Assembly (NCBI GenBank): GCA_949282305.1
Contig: CASDPB010000017.1
Location: 1-62,652, forward strand
Direction of reading: 5' to 3'
DNA from: an uncultured Lentisphaeria bacterium
GTDB taxonomy: Bacteria > Verrucomicrobiota > Lentisphaeria > Victivallales > UBA1829
DNA: 62,652 nt
The notes beneath the pieces were generated by a model. The model was not told where the DNA came from. It searched no databases and worked only from the letters and a program-made list of their open reading frames with translations. The stretch's first letter is position 1; each line of letters starts with the position of its first letter. Both the position numbers and the translations under genes were made by a program. This document shows positions 26,992 through 36,078 of this stretch, in pieces.

Positions 26992-27560
26992 TTTCCCGCT
27001 CCATTTCTTCGTTGACTGTTCAGCCCCGTCCCTCAAAATGACAGCTCCATGTCTCCGCATGGCCTCCGTCAGGACGGCAAACTCCAATATCACTGGAACA
27101 TCCCTATTATAGCCAGCGCCTTTTCAAAAATCAACTTTCCAGCTCAAAATATCTCAGGAAAACAATCCCTCATGCAATCTTCTCAAACTGTTTTCCGTTC
27201 GCTGCTTCCCTGCCGTTCATGAAAACGGCGCGCCTTGCCGAAGTATGCCTGTGCCGCACCGGACAACACGGCTGTGATGCACAAGGGGCAAGTCTTTTCA
27301 TTCGGAAACCAGCCTCAATTTGAGTTCAAAACGCATCGGTGCCATAACCCTGTTTACGCATGAATTCTACTGTTACAGCAGTCTGTCGGAAGAAAAGGGA
27401 ATTGAGTTCAGGAATCGGCAGCTTTTCTACTTGCTACCATATAGAAGCCGGGTTTTCTCTGGCTTTTGCTTGCTTTTCTCTAAAAAACCATTATTTTCCT
27501 TGAAAATCAAGCCCATTTCAAGAAAAAATTAAGAAAAAACAGGAAGGAGATTCCGACACT
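26992..27560. other. Long gene-poor stretch with AT-rich end
   Basis: No convincing gene in about 570 bases. Base composition changes from GC-rich to AT-rich after about 27110, unlike the flanks. A 70-codon frame at 27320-27532 has no ribosome site and a low-complexity hydrophobic tail. The segment ends at the excisionase-like gene and may be a scar of an integrated element. Confidence 0.5.
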
Positions 27561-27812
27561 ATGGCTTTCAGAAAGACAAACCGCCCGCAGACAGCGGAAG
27601 AAATCCGGAAATTTGTGGACATTGCACAACAGGCATCTGCCCTGCCGTTCATCACGGAGGAACAGGCGGCTTGCCTCCTGCAAATCTCAATCCCGCAGAT
27701 GATTCGTCTGCGAATCAAGCATAATCTCCCACATTTCAAGGTTGGAACCAGGCTTATCCGTTATGACCGGGAAAAGCTCCTGCTGGCATTGCAGGACATT
27801 TCCATAGATTGA
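27561..27812 (+). CDS. Excisionase-like helix-turn-helix DNA-binding protein
   Basis: Encodes 83 residues. LPFITEEQAACLLQISIPQM and LPHFKVGTRLIRYDREKLL match the MerR-like winged helix of the excisionase (Xis) family: a first helix pair choosing the site, then a wing with conserved Arg-Tyr. AAGGAG precedes the ATG at good spacing, so it is probably expressed. Such proteins direct excision of integrated elements or act as small regulators. No integrase is in the window, which makes it an orphan. Confidence 0.75.
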   Translation: MAFRKTNRPQTAEEIRKFVDIAQQASALPFITEEQAACLLQISIPQMIRLRIKHNLPHFKVGTRLIRYDREKLLLALQDISID

Positions 27813-27836
27813 TTCCATACCAACCCACCATGTAAT

Positions 27837-28675
27837 TTACATCAAAAAAGTTGAATCACTCCCCTTTGGCTGTTTTTCGCTGCAGGTGAGTGAATGGGAC
27901 TTTTTGTCTCGAACCATCGGAGACCAGTTCAGGGGAACGTCGGAAACCGCCGCGATAATCAGCTCTCCGCCGGTTTTCAAACCGTCGATTAAAGAGGAAA
28001 TGACTTCAGCGTCGGGCGCGGTGGCGAGAATGACCACAGCGCCGCCCAATGCCTTCAATGCCGACGCCGGCTTTTCCTTTGCGGAGTCCACATAGTGATG
28101 CGCACCGAGTTCCGCCGCCAGCACCTCCTTATCCGCTCCGCGGGAAATGGCGACGGTTTCATATCCGGCCTTTTTCGCATACTGAACTGCAAGATGCCCC
28201 AGACCGCCGATGCCGGAAACCGCCACCAGATCGCCGGGACGCGCCTTGCTGTTCCGCAAAGCGCTGAATACAGTTTCTCCCGCGCAGAACAGAGGAGCCG
28301 CCTCCGCGGGGAAAGCTCCTCCGGAATTGCAATCAGACCGTCTTCATAGGCGATCATGTATTCCGCATAACCGCCGTTCATCGTAAGTGCCGTGGTGTGC
28401 CCGTGTCCGCCATGCCAGCCGACGCCGACTCTCTGCCCGATCCGCCAGTTGAGCGTCCCCTTCCCCGTTTTCGCCACAGTCCCCACAACCTCATGCCCCG
28501 GAATCCTCGGATAGGAGGAAGCGGCGCCCTCCACGACTTTGGAATCCCCATGGCAGACGCCGCAAGCCTCCACGCGGATCAACACCTGTTTTTCGCCCGG
28601 CTCCGGAATCGGAATTTCAACCAGCTCCATGTTCCCGCCGGGAACGGACACCTGCACTGCTTTCATGACAGACAT
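27837..28675 (-). pseudogene. Zinc-type alcohol dehydrogenase pseudogene
   Basis: The first part (28675 to about 28310) encodes an ADH N-terminus: GVCHGDSKV with catalytic zinc Cys-His, PGHEVVGTV, then RVGVGWHGGH. About 18 residues holding the four structural-zinc cysteines are missing after that point. A one-base deletion near 28310 shifts the frame; the second part (from about 28305 down to 27837) continues in another frame with PGDLVAVSGIGGLGHLAVQYA, the NAD-binding fold. The C-terminus loses similarity after VPLNWSPM and ends short, about 280 codons against about 340. Three independent lesions indicate true decay rather than a sequencing error. Confidence 0.85.
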
Positions 28676-28844
28676 AGAATATTACCTCCAGTTTATTTAT
28701 TTTGGCGGACACCCCGGAAACCGTCTCCGGCTCACCATGCCGGAAAATCCGTTTCCACACCCGGGACGCCTTTGAAAAGCAGAGGTAATGTAACTCGAAA
28801 ACAAAACTTTTACTTGCCTGTTTCTTTGAAGTGTTTGCACGATC

Positions 28845-29087
28845 CTATTTATCTGCGGGAGAACCGGAGGAGGACTCCTGTTTTTTCTGTTCCGCGTTCC
28901 GAACCAGCTCGGCGAAGTCCGCGAGAGAATCTCCCCGCCGTGTTTCCGCCCCGTCCACAAGGTTGAAAAAGCAGCTCGGAATCTCTTTCAGCCTTAAATT
29001 TTTGCTGATGCAGGGCGTGCAGCCCTTGTCGTGATTCGTCGGATGCAGAGGACATTTCAGATTCCTGCAGGTACAGAAACTGCTCAT
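28845..29087 (-). CDS. Small cysteine-rich DUF6485-like protein
   Basis: Encodes 80 residues. The N-terminal half carries CTCRNLKCPLHPTNHDKGC and CTPC, then IPSCFFN, a pattern of small putative metal-binding proteins common in anaerobes (DUF6485 as I recall the family). The C-terminal half is polar and probably disordered. The start at 29087 places the cysteine motif at residue 5 and has AGGAAAGGGA upstream; the longer frame is unsupported. Function unknown. Confidence 0.65.
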   Translation of the reverse strand: MSSFCTCRNLKCPLHPTNHDKGCTPCISKNLRLKEIPSCFFNLVDGAETRRGDSLADFAELVRNAEQKKQESSSGSPADK

Positions 29088-29346
29088 TGTTCTTTTCCCT
29101 TTCCTGTTCGTCAGATTTGATACCTCCTCAGCCGCGCACAGACGTGAAGGAAACGTCTCGGAAGGCGCGGCATTGCCGCTTCGGGGATAGACAGCCGCTG
29201 GAATATATCCTGTTTTTTCCGATTTGCAAATTTCCGGCAATCAGGAAGCATTGCCGGTTCCGCCTTTTCAGCAAAAGCCGCGCTTCCGTCCGGCATCAAA
29301 AAGAACGACAAGGCGCGAATAATATTTTATTTTAACTGAAAGCCGC
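29088..29346. other. Gene-free spacer
   Basis: I see no coding sequence or strong terminator in this stretch. The AT-rich end near 29310-29340 leads into the promoter at 29347. Confidence 0.5.
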
Positions 29347-29374
29347 TTGCAAATCGAAACGGACGGGATATTTT
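29347..29374 (+). promoter_or_regulatory. Promoter of the acetyltransferase gene
   Basis: TTGCAA (29347-29352), 16 bp, TATTTT (29369-29374). Confidence 0.5.
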
Positions 29375-29438
29375 ACCCGGAACGACATCCGAACGGAAGT
29401 CCATGAAACTCAAGAATAACAGAAAGCAGCGGGGCGAT

Positions 29439-30044
29439 ATGAGCATGACGACAAAAGAACGTATGAAAAGCGGAAAACTGTATTTCTGCACAGATGCGGA
29501 AATCGCGAAAGAGCAGTTGAAATGTCTTGACAGACTTTACGACTTCAACCAGACACGCCCCTCTCAAATGGAGCTCCGTTCCAGGCTGCTCCGGGAACTT
29601 CTCGCGGAAGTGGGGGAAAACTGCTATGTCGAACCGCCGCTCCATGCAAACTGGGGCTGCAACACCCATTTCGGCAGCAACGTATACGCCAATTTCAATC
29701 TGACGCTCGTGGACGATACTGATATTTATGTCGGAGACAGCGTCATGTTCGGTCCGAATGTGACTCTCGCCACGGCGGGGCACCCCGTGGAACCGGAACT
29801 CCGCAGAAAAGTCGCGCAGTTCAACATCCCGATCCATATCGGCAACAATGTCTGGATCGGCGCCGGAGCGGTCGTTCTGCCCGGCGTCAGCATCGGCGAC
29901 AACTCGGTGATCGGCGCGGGAAGCATCGTCACGAAGGACATCCCCGCAAACGTAGTCGCGCTGGGAAATCCGTGCCGCGTTCTCCGCGAAATCAATGACC
30001 GCGACCGGGAATACTATTACAAAGACCTGAAGATTGATCTTTAA
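29439..30044 (+). CDS. Maltose/galactoside O-acetyltransferase (LacA/Maa family)
   Basis: Encodes 201 residues of left-handed beta-helix hexapeptide repeats. KERMKSGKLYFCTD is the typical N-terminal helix of the family; NFNLTLVDDTDIYVGDSV, the catalytic-His segment TLATAGHPV, and IHIGNNVWIGAGAVVLPGV are all present. It transfers acetyl from acetyl-CoA to sugar hydroxyls in the cytoplasm. Start 29439 fits the family length; 29403 would add 12 basic residues and has GGAAG upstream, so it remains possible. A glycosylase gene follows after 15 bases. Confidence 0.88.
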   Translation: MSMTTKERMKSGKLYFCTDAEIAKEQLKCLDRLYDFNQTRPSQMELRSRLLRELLAEVGENCYVEPPLHANWGCNTHFGSNVYANFNLTLVDDTDIYVGDSVMFGPNVTLATAGHPVEPELRRKVAQFNIPIHIGNNVWIGAGAVVLPGVSIGDNSVIGAGSIVTKDIPANVVALGNPCRVLREINDRDREYYYKDLKIDL

Positions 30045-30059
30045 GCGGAAAAGGACGCC

Positions 30060-30674
30060 ATGAGATTCCAAGTATCCGCCAAAGACAGGAAAGCACTTTG
30101 CAGGCAGGCACCGGAATTCAAAGAGGTGGTCGGCAAAATCAGGATCGACGGTTTTGAATGCAACGGAAATCTGTTTCACGCCCTGGTGCAGAGCATCATC
30201 TCGCAACAGCTCTCCGTCAAAGCCGCCGATACGATTTACGGCAGGGTGGAACAGCTGCTGGGAACCATCACGGCGGAGAAACTGAACGCAGCAGATACCG
30301 AAGACCTCCGCGCCTGCGGATTGTCCGCAAGGAAGATCGAATATCTGCGGGGCATTGCGGAAGCCGTCCTGTCGGGGAAGATCAATTTCGACGCGCTTGC
30401 CCGCCTTCCCGATGCGGAGGTCATAAAAGAGCTGGTGCAGCTGAAGGGCGTCGGGGAATGGACGGCGGAAATGCTTCTCATCTTCGCATTGGGACGCCCC
30501 GATGTGCTGAGTTTCAAAGACTTGGGAATCCGGCGCGGAATCATGCTCCTGAACGGGCTTGACACTCTTACGGAAGAGGATTTTGAAATTTACCGGAAGC
30601 GTTACTCCCCCTATGGAACGCTGGCGTCGCTTTATCTCTGGAAGATCAAGGACGGGGGACTTTCAATCAGGTGA
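30060..30674 (+). CDS. DNA-3-methyladenine glycosylase II (AlkA-like)
   Basis: Encodes 204 residues of the HhH-GPD superfamily. The helix-hairpin-helix is LKGVGEWTAEMLLIFALG, followed by RPDVLSFKDLGIRRG, which contains the catalytic Asp. ALVQSIISQQLSVKAADTIY is the conserved first motif. It lacks the N-terminal domain of E. coli AlkA, as many short homologues do. It excises alkylated purines. AAAAGGA precedes the ATG. It is probably cotranscribed with the acetyltransferase upstream and the protease-like gene downstream. Confidence 0.88.
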   Translation: MRFQVSAKDRKALCRQAPEFKEVVGKIRIDGFECNGNLFHALVQSIISQQLSVKAADTIYGRVEQLLGTITAEKLNAADTEDLRACGLSARKIEYLRGIAEAVLSGKINFDALARLPDAEVIKELVQLKGVGEWTAEMLLIFALGRPDVLSFKDLGIRRGIMLLNGLDTLTEEDFEIYRKRYSPYGTLASLYLWKIKDGGLSIR

Positions 30675-30732
30675 TCCCTCTCCGGCACAGTTTCCGCATA
30701 CAGTCACCGGCAGCAGCAAAGAAAGATTTTCC

Positions 30733-31458
30733 ATGAATCAGGATACCAACCGGCACAGAATTCACATCACGTTCCTCTGCGTCATGGCTGTCATCGCGTT
30801 TTTCCAGGGATTCGTTCCGGTGCTTCTGGGATATGCGGCAAAATCGCTGGTGCAGCTGCCCATGTGGCTCCAGCTTCTCATTCTGATTCTTCCGCTTCAG
30901 ATCGCCTACCTCTGCGCGGTCGTCATTCCCGCGAAAAAAATTCAGCCGACGGTTCCCCTTCGGGAACAGCTGAACCTTGCCCTTCCCCGGAACAGGCTCA
31001 GTACCTTCGGACTGCTCATCGGCGGCGTCGTGCTTCTGTATCCCTGCCTCTCCTTGGTGACTCTGCTCAACAAAAAACTCCTGACGCTGCTTCATATCAG
31101 AGCCGAGGCACAGGAACTGGTCACACTCATAGGAAGTGCGGATCTTTCCACGGCCGTTGTCATTCTGTCCGCCGCGATCCTGCTGGCTCCGCCCGGCGAG
31201 GAACTCGTATTCCGTCATGCGATCTATCAGCAGTTTGAGTGCATCTCGCATCCCGCGGGTGCCGCCTGCGTCAGCGCTCTGCTGTTCGCATTGAGCCATT
31301 TCAACATTCTGACGTTTCCCGCTCTTTTTCTTCTGGCGCTTTTCCTCCAGTTCGTTTATGTCAGGACAAAATCCCTGACCTGCGCCATTTACGCACATAT
31401 TCTGTATAACGCAATCTCGGTGATTCTTCTGCTGCTTCTGCGGTTCGGCGTGCTGTGA
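30733..31458 (+). CDS. CPBP family intramembrane metalloprotease
   Basis: Encodes 241 residues with about seven hydrophobic segments. The Abi/CPBP motifs are complete: EELVFRHAIY (Glu-Glu and Arg), ALLFALSHFN and CAIYAHILYNA with the metal-binding histidines. Such proteins cleave or process membrane substrates, and some are linked to bacteriocin immunity. Start 30733 is the first Met before helix 1; its ribosome site is weak. Confidence 0.82.
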   Translation: MNQDTNRHRIHITFLCVMAVIAFFQGFVPVLLGYAAKSLVQLPMWLQLLILILPLQIAYLCAVVIPAKKIQPTVPLREQLNLALPRNRLSTFGLLIGGVVLLYPCLSLVTLLNKKLLTLLHIRAEAQELVTLIGSADLSTAVVILSAAILLAPPGEELVFRHAIYQQFECISHPAGAACVSALLFALSHFNILTFPALFLLALFLQFVYVRTKSLTCAIYAHILYNAISVILLLLLRFGVL

Positions 31459-31461
31459 CGT

Positions 31462-31863
31462 TCACTCGGGGCGCGCATCCTGGAAAAAAAGTTCCACGCG
31501 ACGTGTCCGCGGACCGTCGAACTCGCAGAAATACACCCCCTGCCAGCTTCCGAGATGAAGCCGTCCGTTCACGACCGGCAGAGTCAGGCTCACGCCCATC
31601 AGGGAGGATTTCAGATGCGCCGCGCTGTTGCCCTCGCCGTGCCGGTAATAATTCTCGTGATACGGAATCAGGGCGTCCAGTTTGGCAAGGAGATCATGCT
31701 TCACGTCAGGATCGGCATTCTCATTCACCGTCAGCCCCGCCGTCGTATGCGGACAATGAATCAGGCAGATTCCGCACTTCAGATTCTGCGGAATCGCGCG
31801 GTTGATCTGCAATGTAATGTCGATCAGTTCATTCTGTTTCCCGGTGACAATGCTCAATTCCAT
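31462..31863 (-). CDS. yjbQ: YjbQ family protein (UPF0047, secondary thiamine-phosphate synthase type)
   Basis: Encodes 133 residues. The three family signatures are visible: PHTTAGLTVNENADPDV, YRHGEGNSAAHLKSSLMG and LGSWQGVYFCEFDGPR, with the conserved His residues of the active pocket. Members can replace thiamine-phosphate synthase activity weakly; the main role is unsettled. The stop lies three bases from the convergent CPBP gene. A hairpin at 31915-31948 separates it from ppdK, so it may have its own promoter. Confidence 0.88.
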   Translation of the reverse strand: MELSIVTGKQNELIDITLQINRAIPQNLKCGICLIHCPHTTAGLTVNENADPDVKHDLLAKLDALIPYHENYYRHGEGNSAAHLKSSLMGVSLTLPVVNGRLHLGSWQGVYFCEFDGPRTRRVELFFQDARPE

Positions 31864-31914
31864 AAAAAATCCCCGTCTGTTTCCGTTTTCCGGTATGCCT
31901 TGTTCAAAAGTGAA

Positions 31915-31948
31915 AATACCCTCACGGCATGATGCCGATGAGGGTATT
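31915..31948 (-). terminator. Terminator after ppdK
   Basis: AATACCCTCA (31915-31924) pairs with TGAGGGTATT (31939-31948), with a second stem GGCAT/ATGCC inside. On the minus strand a short T-rich run follows. Confidence 0.75.
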
Positions 31949-31967
31949 CCTGCATGATTTCCGTCTG

Positions 31968-34733
31968 TTATTTCTTCTTGTCCGCAATCGCTGCCTGCGC
32001 GGCGGCAAGACGCGCGATCGGAACGCGGAACGGACTGCATGAAACATAATTCAGCCCGACCGCATGACAGAACGCCACGGATTTCGGTTCGCCGCCCTGT
32101 TCACCGCAGATGCCCGCTTTCAGATTCTTACGGGTGGAGCGTCCGCCGTTCACGGCACATTTAATCAGGGAGCCGACGCCGTCCACGTCAATGGTCTGGA
32201 AAGGATCGCCTGCAAGAATCTTCCTGTCCAGATAATCGCCGAGGAAAGAGCCGATGTCGTCGCGGCTGAACCCGAACGTCATCTGCGTCAGGTCGTTGGT
32301 GCCGAAGGAGAAGAACTCCGCCTCCTCCGCCATTTTGTCGGCAAGCAGGGCGGCGCGCGGAATTTCGATCATGGTTCCGACCATGTATTCGAGTTCCTTC
32401 ACCTTGAATTTCTTTCTGACCTCCTCCGCGACTCTCTCCACAATCGCTTTCTGGTTCCTGAGTTCGTTCGGATCGCAGGTCACGGGGATCATGATCTCCG
32501 GTCTGCATTTTTTCTTCGCCTTGACAAGTCCGGCGGCGCTTTCGAGAATCGCGCGCACCTGCATTTCTGTCACTTCCGGATAGGTCACGCCGAGACGCAC
32601 GCCGCGATGCCCCATCATCGGATTGCTCTCTTTGAGGGAGTCGGCGCGCTTCTTAAATTCGTCATGGGAAATCTTCAGCGCCCGGGAAATTTCGGCCTGC
32701 TGGTCGCGGCTGTGCGGAATGAATTCATGCAGCGGCGGATCCAGCAGACGCACCGTCACGGGAAGCCCGTTCATGGATTCCAGAGTCGCCTTGATGTCCT
32801 TCTTGACAAACGGGAACAGTTCATCAACGGCTTTCCGACGCTCCGCCGGAGTGCCGCTGAGGATCATTTTGCGGAGAGCGAACAACGGTTTCTCCGCGCC
32901 TTTTCCGTAGAACATGTGCTCGGTGCGGAAGAGTCCGATGCCTTCGGCTCCGAATTCGCGGGCGCGCTGCGCATCCGCCGGAGTGTCGGCATTCGCGCGG
33001 ACGCCGAGCTTGCGGAAAGAGTCCGCGATCTTCATGAACTTCTGGAAACGGGGATTTTCGCTGGAATCCATCGTCCCGACTTCGCCCGCATAGGCATAGC
33101 CTCTGGTTCCGTTGAGACTGATGACGTCGCCTTCCTTGAAGGTGTATTTCCCGACTTTGAAAACACCTTTGGCTTCATCAATCTTCATATCGCCGGCGCC
33201 GACGATGCAGCATTTGCCCCATCCGCGGCAGACGAGAGCCGCATGGCTGGTCATGCCGCCGCGCGCGGTCAGAATGCCGTCTGCGGCGCGCATCCCCTCC
33301 ACGTCTTCCGGATTCGTCTCCTCGCGCACAAGAATTGATTTGATTCCCTTTGCGGCAAACGCCACCGCTTTTTCCGAGGTGAATGCGATCCTGCCGACCG
33401 CGCCGCCGGGCCCCGCGGGAAGTCCTTTGGCAATGACTTCGGCTTTCTTCTCCGCCTTGGGGTCAAGGATCGGATGCAGAAGCTCGTCAAGCTGGTTCGG
33501 GGAAATTCTCATGACAGCCGTCGCCTTGTCGATGAGCTTTTCGTCCAGCATGTCCATCGCCATGTTGAGCGCGGCAGTCCCGGTTCTCTTGCCGACGCGG
33601 CACTGGAGCATGTAAAGCACACCTTCCTGAATCGTGAATTCAATATCCAGCATGTCCCTGTAATGCTTTTCAAGTTTCGTGCGGATTCCGGCAAGTTCCC
33701 TGTAAGTTTTCGGCAGGAGCTCCTGCATGGACTTGAGCTTCTTGTTCTGCTCGTTTCTGGTGTCGTTGTTCAGGGGATTCGGGGTACGGGTTCCGGCGAC
33801 GACGTCCTCGCCTTGCGCATTCACAAGCCATTCGCCGTAAAACTTGTTGTCTCCGGTGGCGGGATCACGGGTGAACGCAACGCCGGTTGCGGAATTGTCG
33901 CCCATGTTTCCGAAGACCATGCTCTGGACGTTGACCGCGGTTCCCCACTCGTCCGGAATGCCTTCGATGCGGCGGTAGGAAACGGCTTTCTTTCCGTTCC
34001 AGCTCTTGAACACGGCGCCGATTCCGCCCCAGAGCTGTTTTTCCGCATCATCGGGAAACTCCGCCTTGAGCACTTTCCGGATCGTTTTCTTGAAATCCTC
34101 GCAGAGTTTTTTGAGATCGGCAACAGTCAAGTCCGTATCGGATGTGTATTTTTTCGCCTTTTTCAGTTTTTCGAGCTGATCGTCAAGCTGTTTGCGGATT
34201 CCCTTGCCCTCGGCGGGTTCAATGCCTTCGGCTTTTTCCATCACGACGTCGGAATACATCATAATCAGGCGGCGGTAGGCGTCATAGACGAAACGCTCAT
34301 TCTTCGTCTTTTTGACCAGTCCCGGAATCGTTTTGGAGGAGAGCCCGACGTTGAGAACGGTCTCCATCATTCCCGGCATGGAGCTGCGTGCGCCGGAACG
34401 GCAGGAAACAAGAAGCGGATTCGCGGGATCGCCGAACTTCATCCCCATCGTCTTCTCCACTTTCGCGAGAGCCTCTTTCACCTGCTTCTCCAGGCAGGAA
34501 GGATACTGCATCCCGGATTTGAAGAAGTCAACGCAGCACTCCGTCGTGATCGTGAAGCCTGCCGGAACAGGAAGGTTCAGTTTCGCCATTTCAGCAAGAT
34601 TCGCGCCCTTGCCGCCAAGCAGCTCCTTCATGGAGGCATTGCCGTCCGACATTCCCTTGCCGAACAGATAGACATACTTTTTTACGGGCGCGGCGACCGG
34701 TGCCTTCCGCTTTGTTGTGGTTGTTCTGGCCAT
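31968..34733 (-). CDS. ppdK: Pyruvate, phosphate dikinase
   Basis: Encodes 921 residues, close to the usual 880-900. The N-terminal nucleotide-binding region has LLGGKGANLAEMAKLNLPVP. The swivelling phosphohistidine domain has GGMTSHAALVCRGWGK with the catalytic His. The C-terminal PEP-binding barrel ends with FFSFGTNDLTQMTFGFSRDD and a GICGEQGG motif. It interconverts pyruvate, ATP and phosphate with PEP, AMP and pyrophosphate, acting as a pyrophosphate-using glycolytic or gluconeogenic step in anaerobes. The first about 20 residues are a basic Thr/Lys/Ala-rich extension not usual in the family. The start is supported by AAGGAAAGGA upstream. Confidence 0.95.
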   Translation of the reverse strand: MARTTTTKRKAPVAAPVKKYVYLFGKGMSDGNASMKELLGGKGANLAEMAKLNLPVPAGFTITTECCVDFFKSGMQYPSCLEKQVKEALAKVEKTMGMKFGDPANPLLVSCRSGARSSMPGMMETVLNVGLSSKTIPGLVKKTKNERFVYDAYRRLIMMYSDVVMEKAEGIEPAEGKGIRKQLDDQLEKLKKAKKYTSDTDLTVADLKKLCEDFKKTIRKVLKAEFPDDAEKQLWGGIGAVFKSWNGKKAVSYRRIEGIPDEWGTAVNVQSMVFGNMGDNSATGVAFTRDPATGDNKFYGEWLVNAQGEDVVAGTRTPNPLNNDTRNEQNKKLKSMQELLPKTYRELAGIRTKLEKHYRDMLDIEFTIQEGVLYMLQCRVGKRTGTAALNMAMDMLDEKLIDKATAVMRISPNQLDELLHPILDPKAEKKAEVIAKGLPAGPGGAVGRIAFTSEKAVAFAAKGIKSILVREETNPEDVEGMRAADGILTARGGMTSHAALVCRGWGKCCIVGAGDMKIDEAKGVFKVGKYTFKEGDVISLNGTRGYAYAGEVGTMDSSENPRFQKFMKIADSFRKLGVRANADTPADAQRAREFGAEGIGLFRTEHMFYGKGAEKPLFALRKMILSGTPAERRKAVDELFPFVKKDIKATLESMNGLPVTVRLLDPPLHEFIPHSRDQQAEISRALKISHDEFKKRADSLKESNPMMGHRGVRLGVTYPEVTEMQVRAILESAAGLVKAKKKCRPEIMIPVTCDPNELRNQKAIVERVAEEVRKKFKVKELEYMVGTMIEIPRAALLADKMAEEAEFFSFGTNDLTQMTFGFSRDDIGSFLGDYLDRKILAGDPFQTIDVDGVGSLIKCAVNGGRSTRKNLKAGICGEQGGEPKSVAFCHAVGLNYVSCSPFRVPIARLAAAQAAIADKKK

Positions 34734-34792
34734 CTTGTTTCCTTTCCTTTGATGTTGATACACGGACTGATAATTTTATAGATAAACAAAAC

Positions 34793-35182
34793 TTAAAAAC
34801 TTCGGAAAGCCTTGATCAGTTCCTTTTTCTTGACATTCGTGGCATGGTCGATCATAACGAAAGAACCGTTCACTTCCGCTTCAAACGGAATGCCGCTGAT
34901 GTAGAGCATGCCGGTCTCCTTGATGTGTTTCAGTTTGCGGCGCTGTTTGGAATAATTCAGATCATATCGGTAAAACGCGACTTCACGCCCTGCAATCAAC
35001 ATGGAAACGCCTTCGCTCGCCCTCACCGGATCCGGCAGCATCAGCGCATTGACATTGCCGCCGACCTGTTTTGCCATGTGCATGACCAGATCGGAAAGCG
35101 GACGTTCGTTATTATCGGTGGCGCAGGATGAGAAGAACACGGCGGAGAAAAGACAGAGAAAAGCGGAGAGAAATAATTTCAT
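34793..35182 (-). CDS. Small putative lipoprotein
   Basis: Encodes 129 residues. A hydrophobic signal sequence ends in VFFSSC, a plausible though imperfect lipobox, followed by a soluble domain of about 105 residues without a motif I recognise (GREVAFYRYDLNYSKQRRKL; GMLYISGIPFEAEVNGSFV). It should be anchored in the cell envelope. The start at 35182 is the Met that begins the signal peptide; the longer frame upstream is polar and unsupported. Confidence 0.6.
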   Translation of the reverse strand: MKLFLSAFLCLFSAVFFSSCATDNNERPLSDLVMHMAKQVGGNVNALMLPDPVRASEGVSMLIAGREVAFYRYDLNYSKQRRKLKHIKETGMLYISGIPFEAEVNGSFVMIDHATNVKKKELIKAFRSF

Positions 35183-35406
35183 AGTCCCAAAATTCTTTAA
35201 TTTGCAAGATTCATGTTCCGGCGCGTACGCCAGGCTCGTCTGTCGGGCTGTCCCGACCGGACCAGAACATAATCTAAATCGTCCGGACGCAAAATTCAAG
35301 TTGCATATCGGGCTTTTATGAAATATATTGACGATATTGCCGGAAAACGGAGAAAGAGGGCACCGGAAATATTGTTACAATTGTATTAAAACAAGGTTAC
35401 GGAAAG

Positions 35407-36078
35407 ATGAAGAACGAGGTCATTCATGCCGGTTATCCCGGCGACAACACGCGCGCCATGCTCAGACGCATGAGAAAGGACGTCCTTTCGCACGATCCAA
35501 CCTGCGTGGCAATTCTCTGCGGCACCAACGACGCCGTCAATCCGAGGGCGCTTGTGCCGAAAGGGGAATTCACGGAAAACCTGAATGCAATGATCTCGGC
35601 AATCCGGGAAACGGATGCGGATCTCCTGCTGATCTCCCCGCTGCCCGTCGTCTCCCGGGAGGTAATCGAACGTTACGGATTCGATCTGCCGCCGGAGACG
35701 GATCTCAACCCGAAAATCCGGGAATATGCCGGAGTGGTGCAGCAGCTGGCAAACAGCTTCGGCGTTCCCTGGCTGAATCTCTTCCACCTCTTTTCGGAAA
35801 TCGGAATGGCCGGCGCCGGAACAAGCAGTCTCATCCGCAACGAAGCCAATTCCGGCACGAAGGACGGAGCGCATCCGACGGAAGACGGCTACCGTTTCAT
35901 CGCCGCGCTGGTCTATCTGGCGCTGCGGGACAACCGCTGCGACTGTTCGCGCCTCGTCTGTTTCGGGGACAGCATCACCTGCGGCTATCCCTACCCCGGC
36001 ATGGGGACACTCGAAGGCGGCAGCTACCCCGCCCTGCTCAACAAACTGCTCAACACAGGATATGAATCTGAAAAATGA
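35407..36078 (+). CDS. Circularly permuted SGNH/GDSL hydrolase
   Basis: Encodes 223 residues. SGNH hydrolases normally run block I (GDS), II (G), III (GxND), V (DxxH). Here block II-like HAGYPGDNT is at residues about 7-15, block III AILCGTNDA at about 35-43, block V GAHPTEDGYRF at about 156-166, and block I VCFGDSITCGYPY only at about 186-198. The C-terminal end (ALLNKLLNTGYE) would join naturally to the N-terminal NEVIHAGYPG, exactly where the cut would be. All four catalytic-block residues are present, so the enzyme should be active as an esterase or lipase-like hydrolase. GGAAAG precedes the ATG. The stop overlaps the trmL start (ATGA). Confidence 0.8.
   Translation: MKNEVIHAGYPGDNTRAMLRRMRKDVLSHDPTCVAILCGTNDAVNPRALVPKGEFTENLNAMISAIRETDADLLLISPLPVVSREVIERYGFDLPPETDLNPKIREYAGVVQQLANSFGVPWLNLFHLFSEIGMAGAGTSSLIRNEANSGTKDGAHPTEDGYRFIAALVYLALRDNRCDCSRLVCFGDSITCGYPYPGMGTLEGGSYPALLNKLLNTGYESEK

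Noticed and set aside
27320-27532. A 70-codon ORF upstream of the excisionase-like gene, and a tRNA-like GTTCAAA stretch near 27322
   Set aside because: The ORF has no ribosome site and a low-complexity sequence. No cloverleaf can be folded around the tRNA-like bases.
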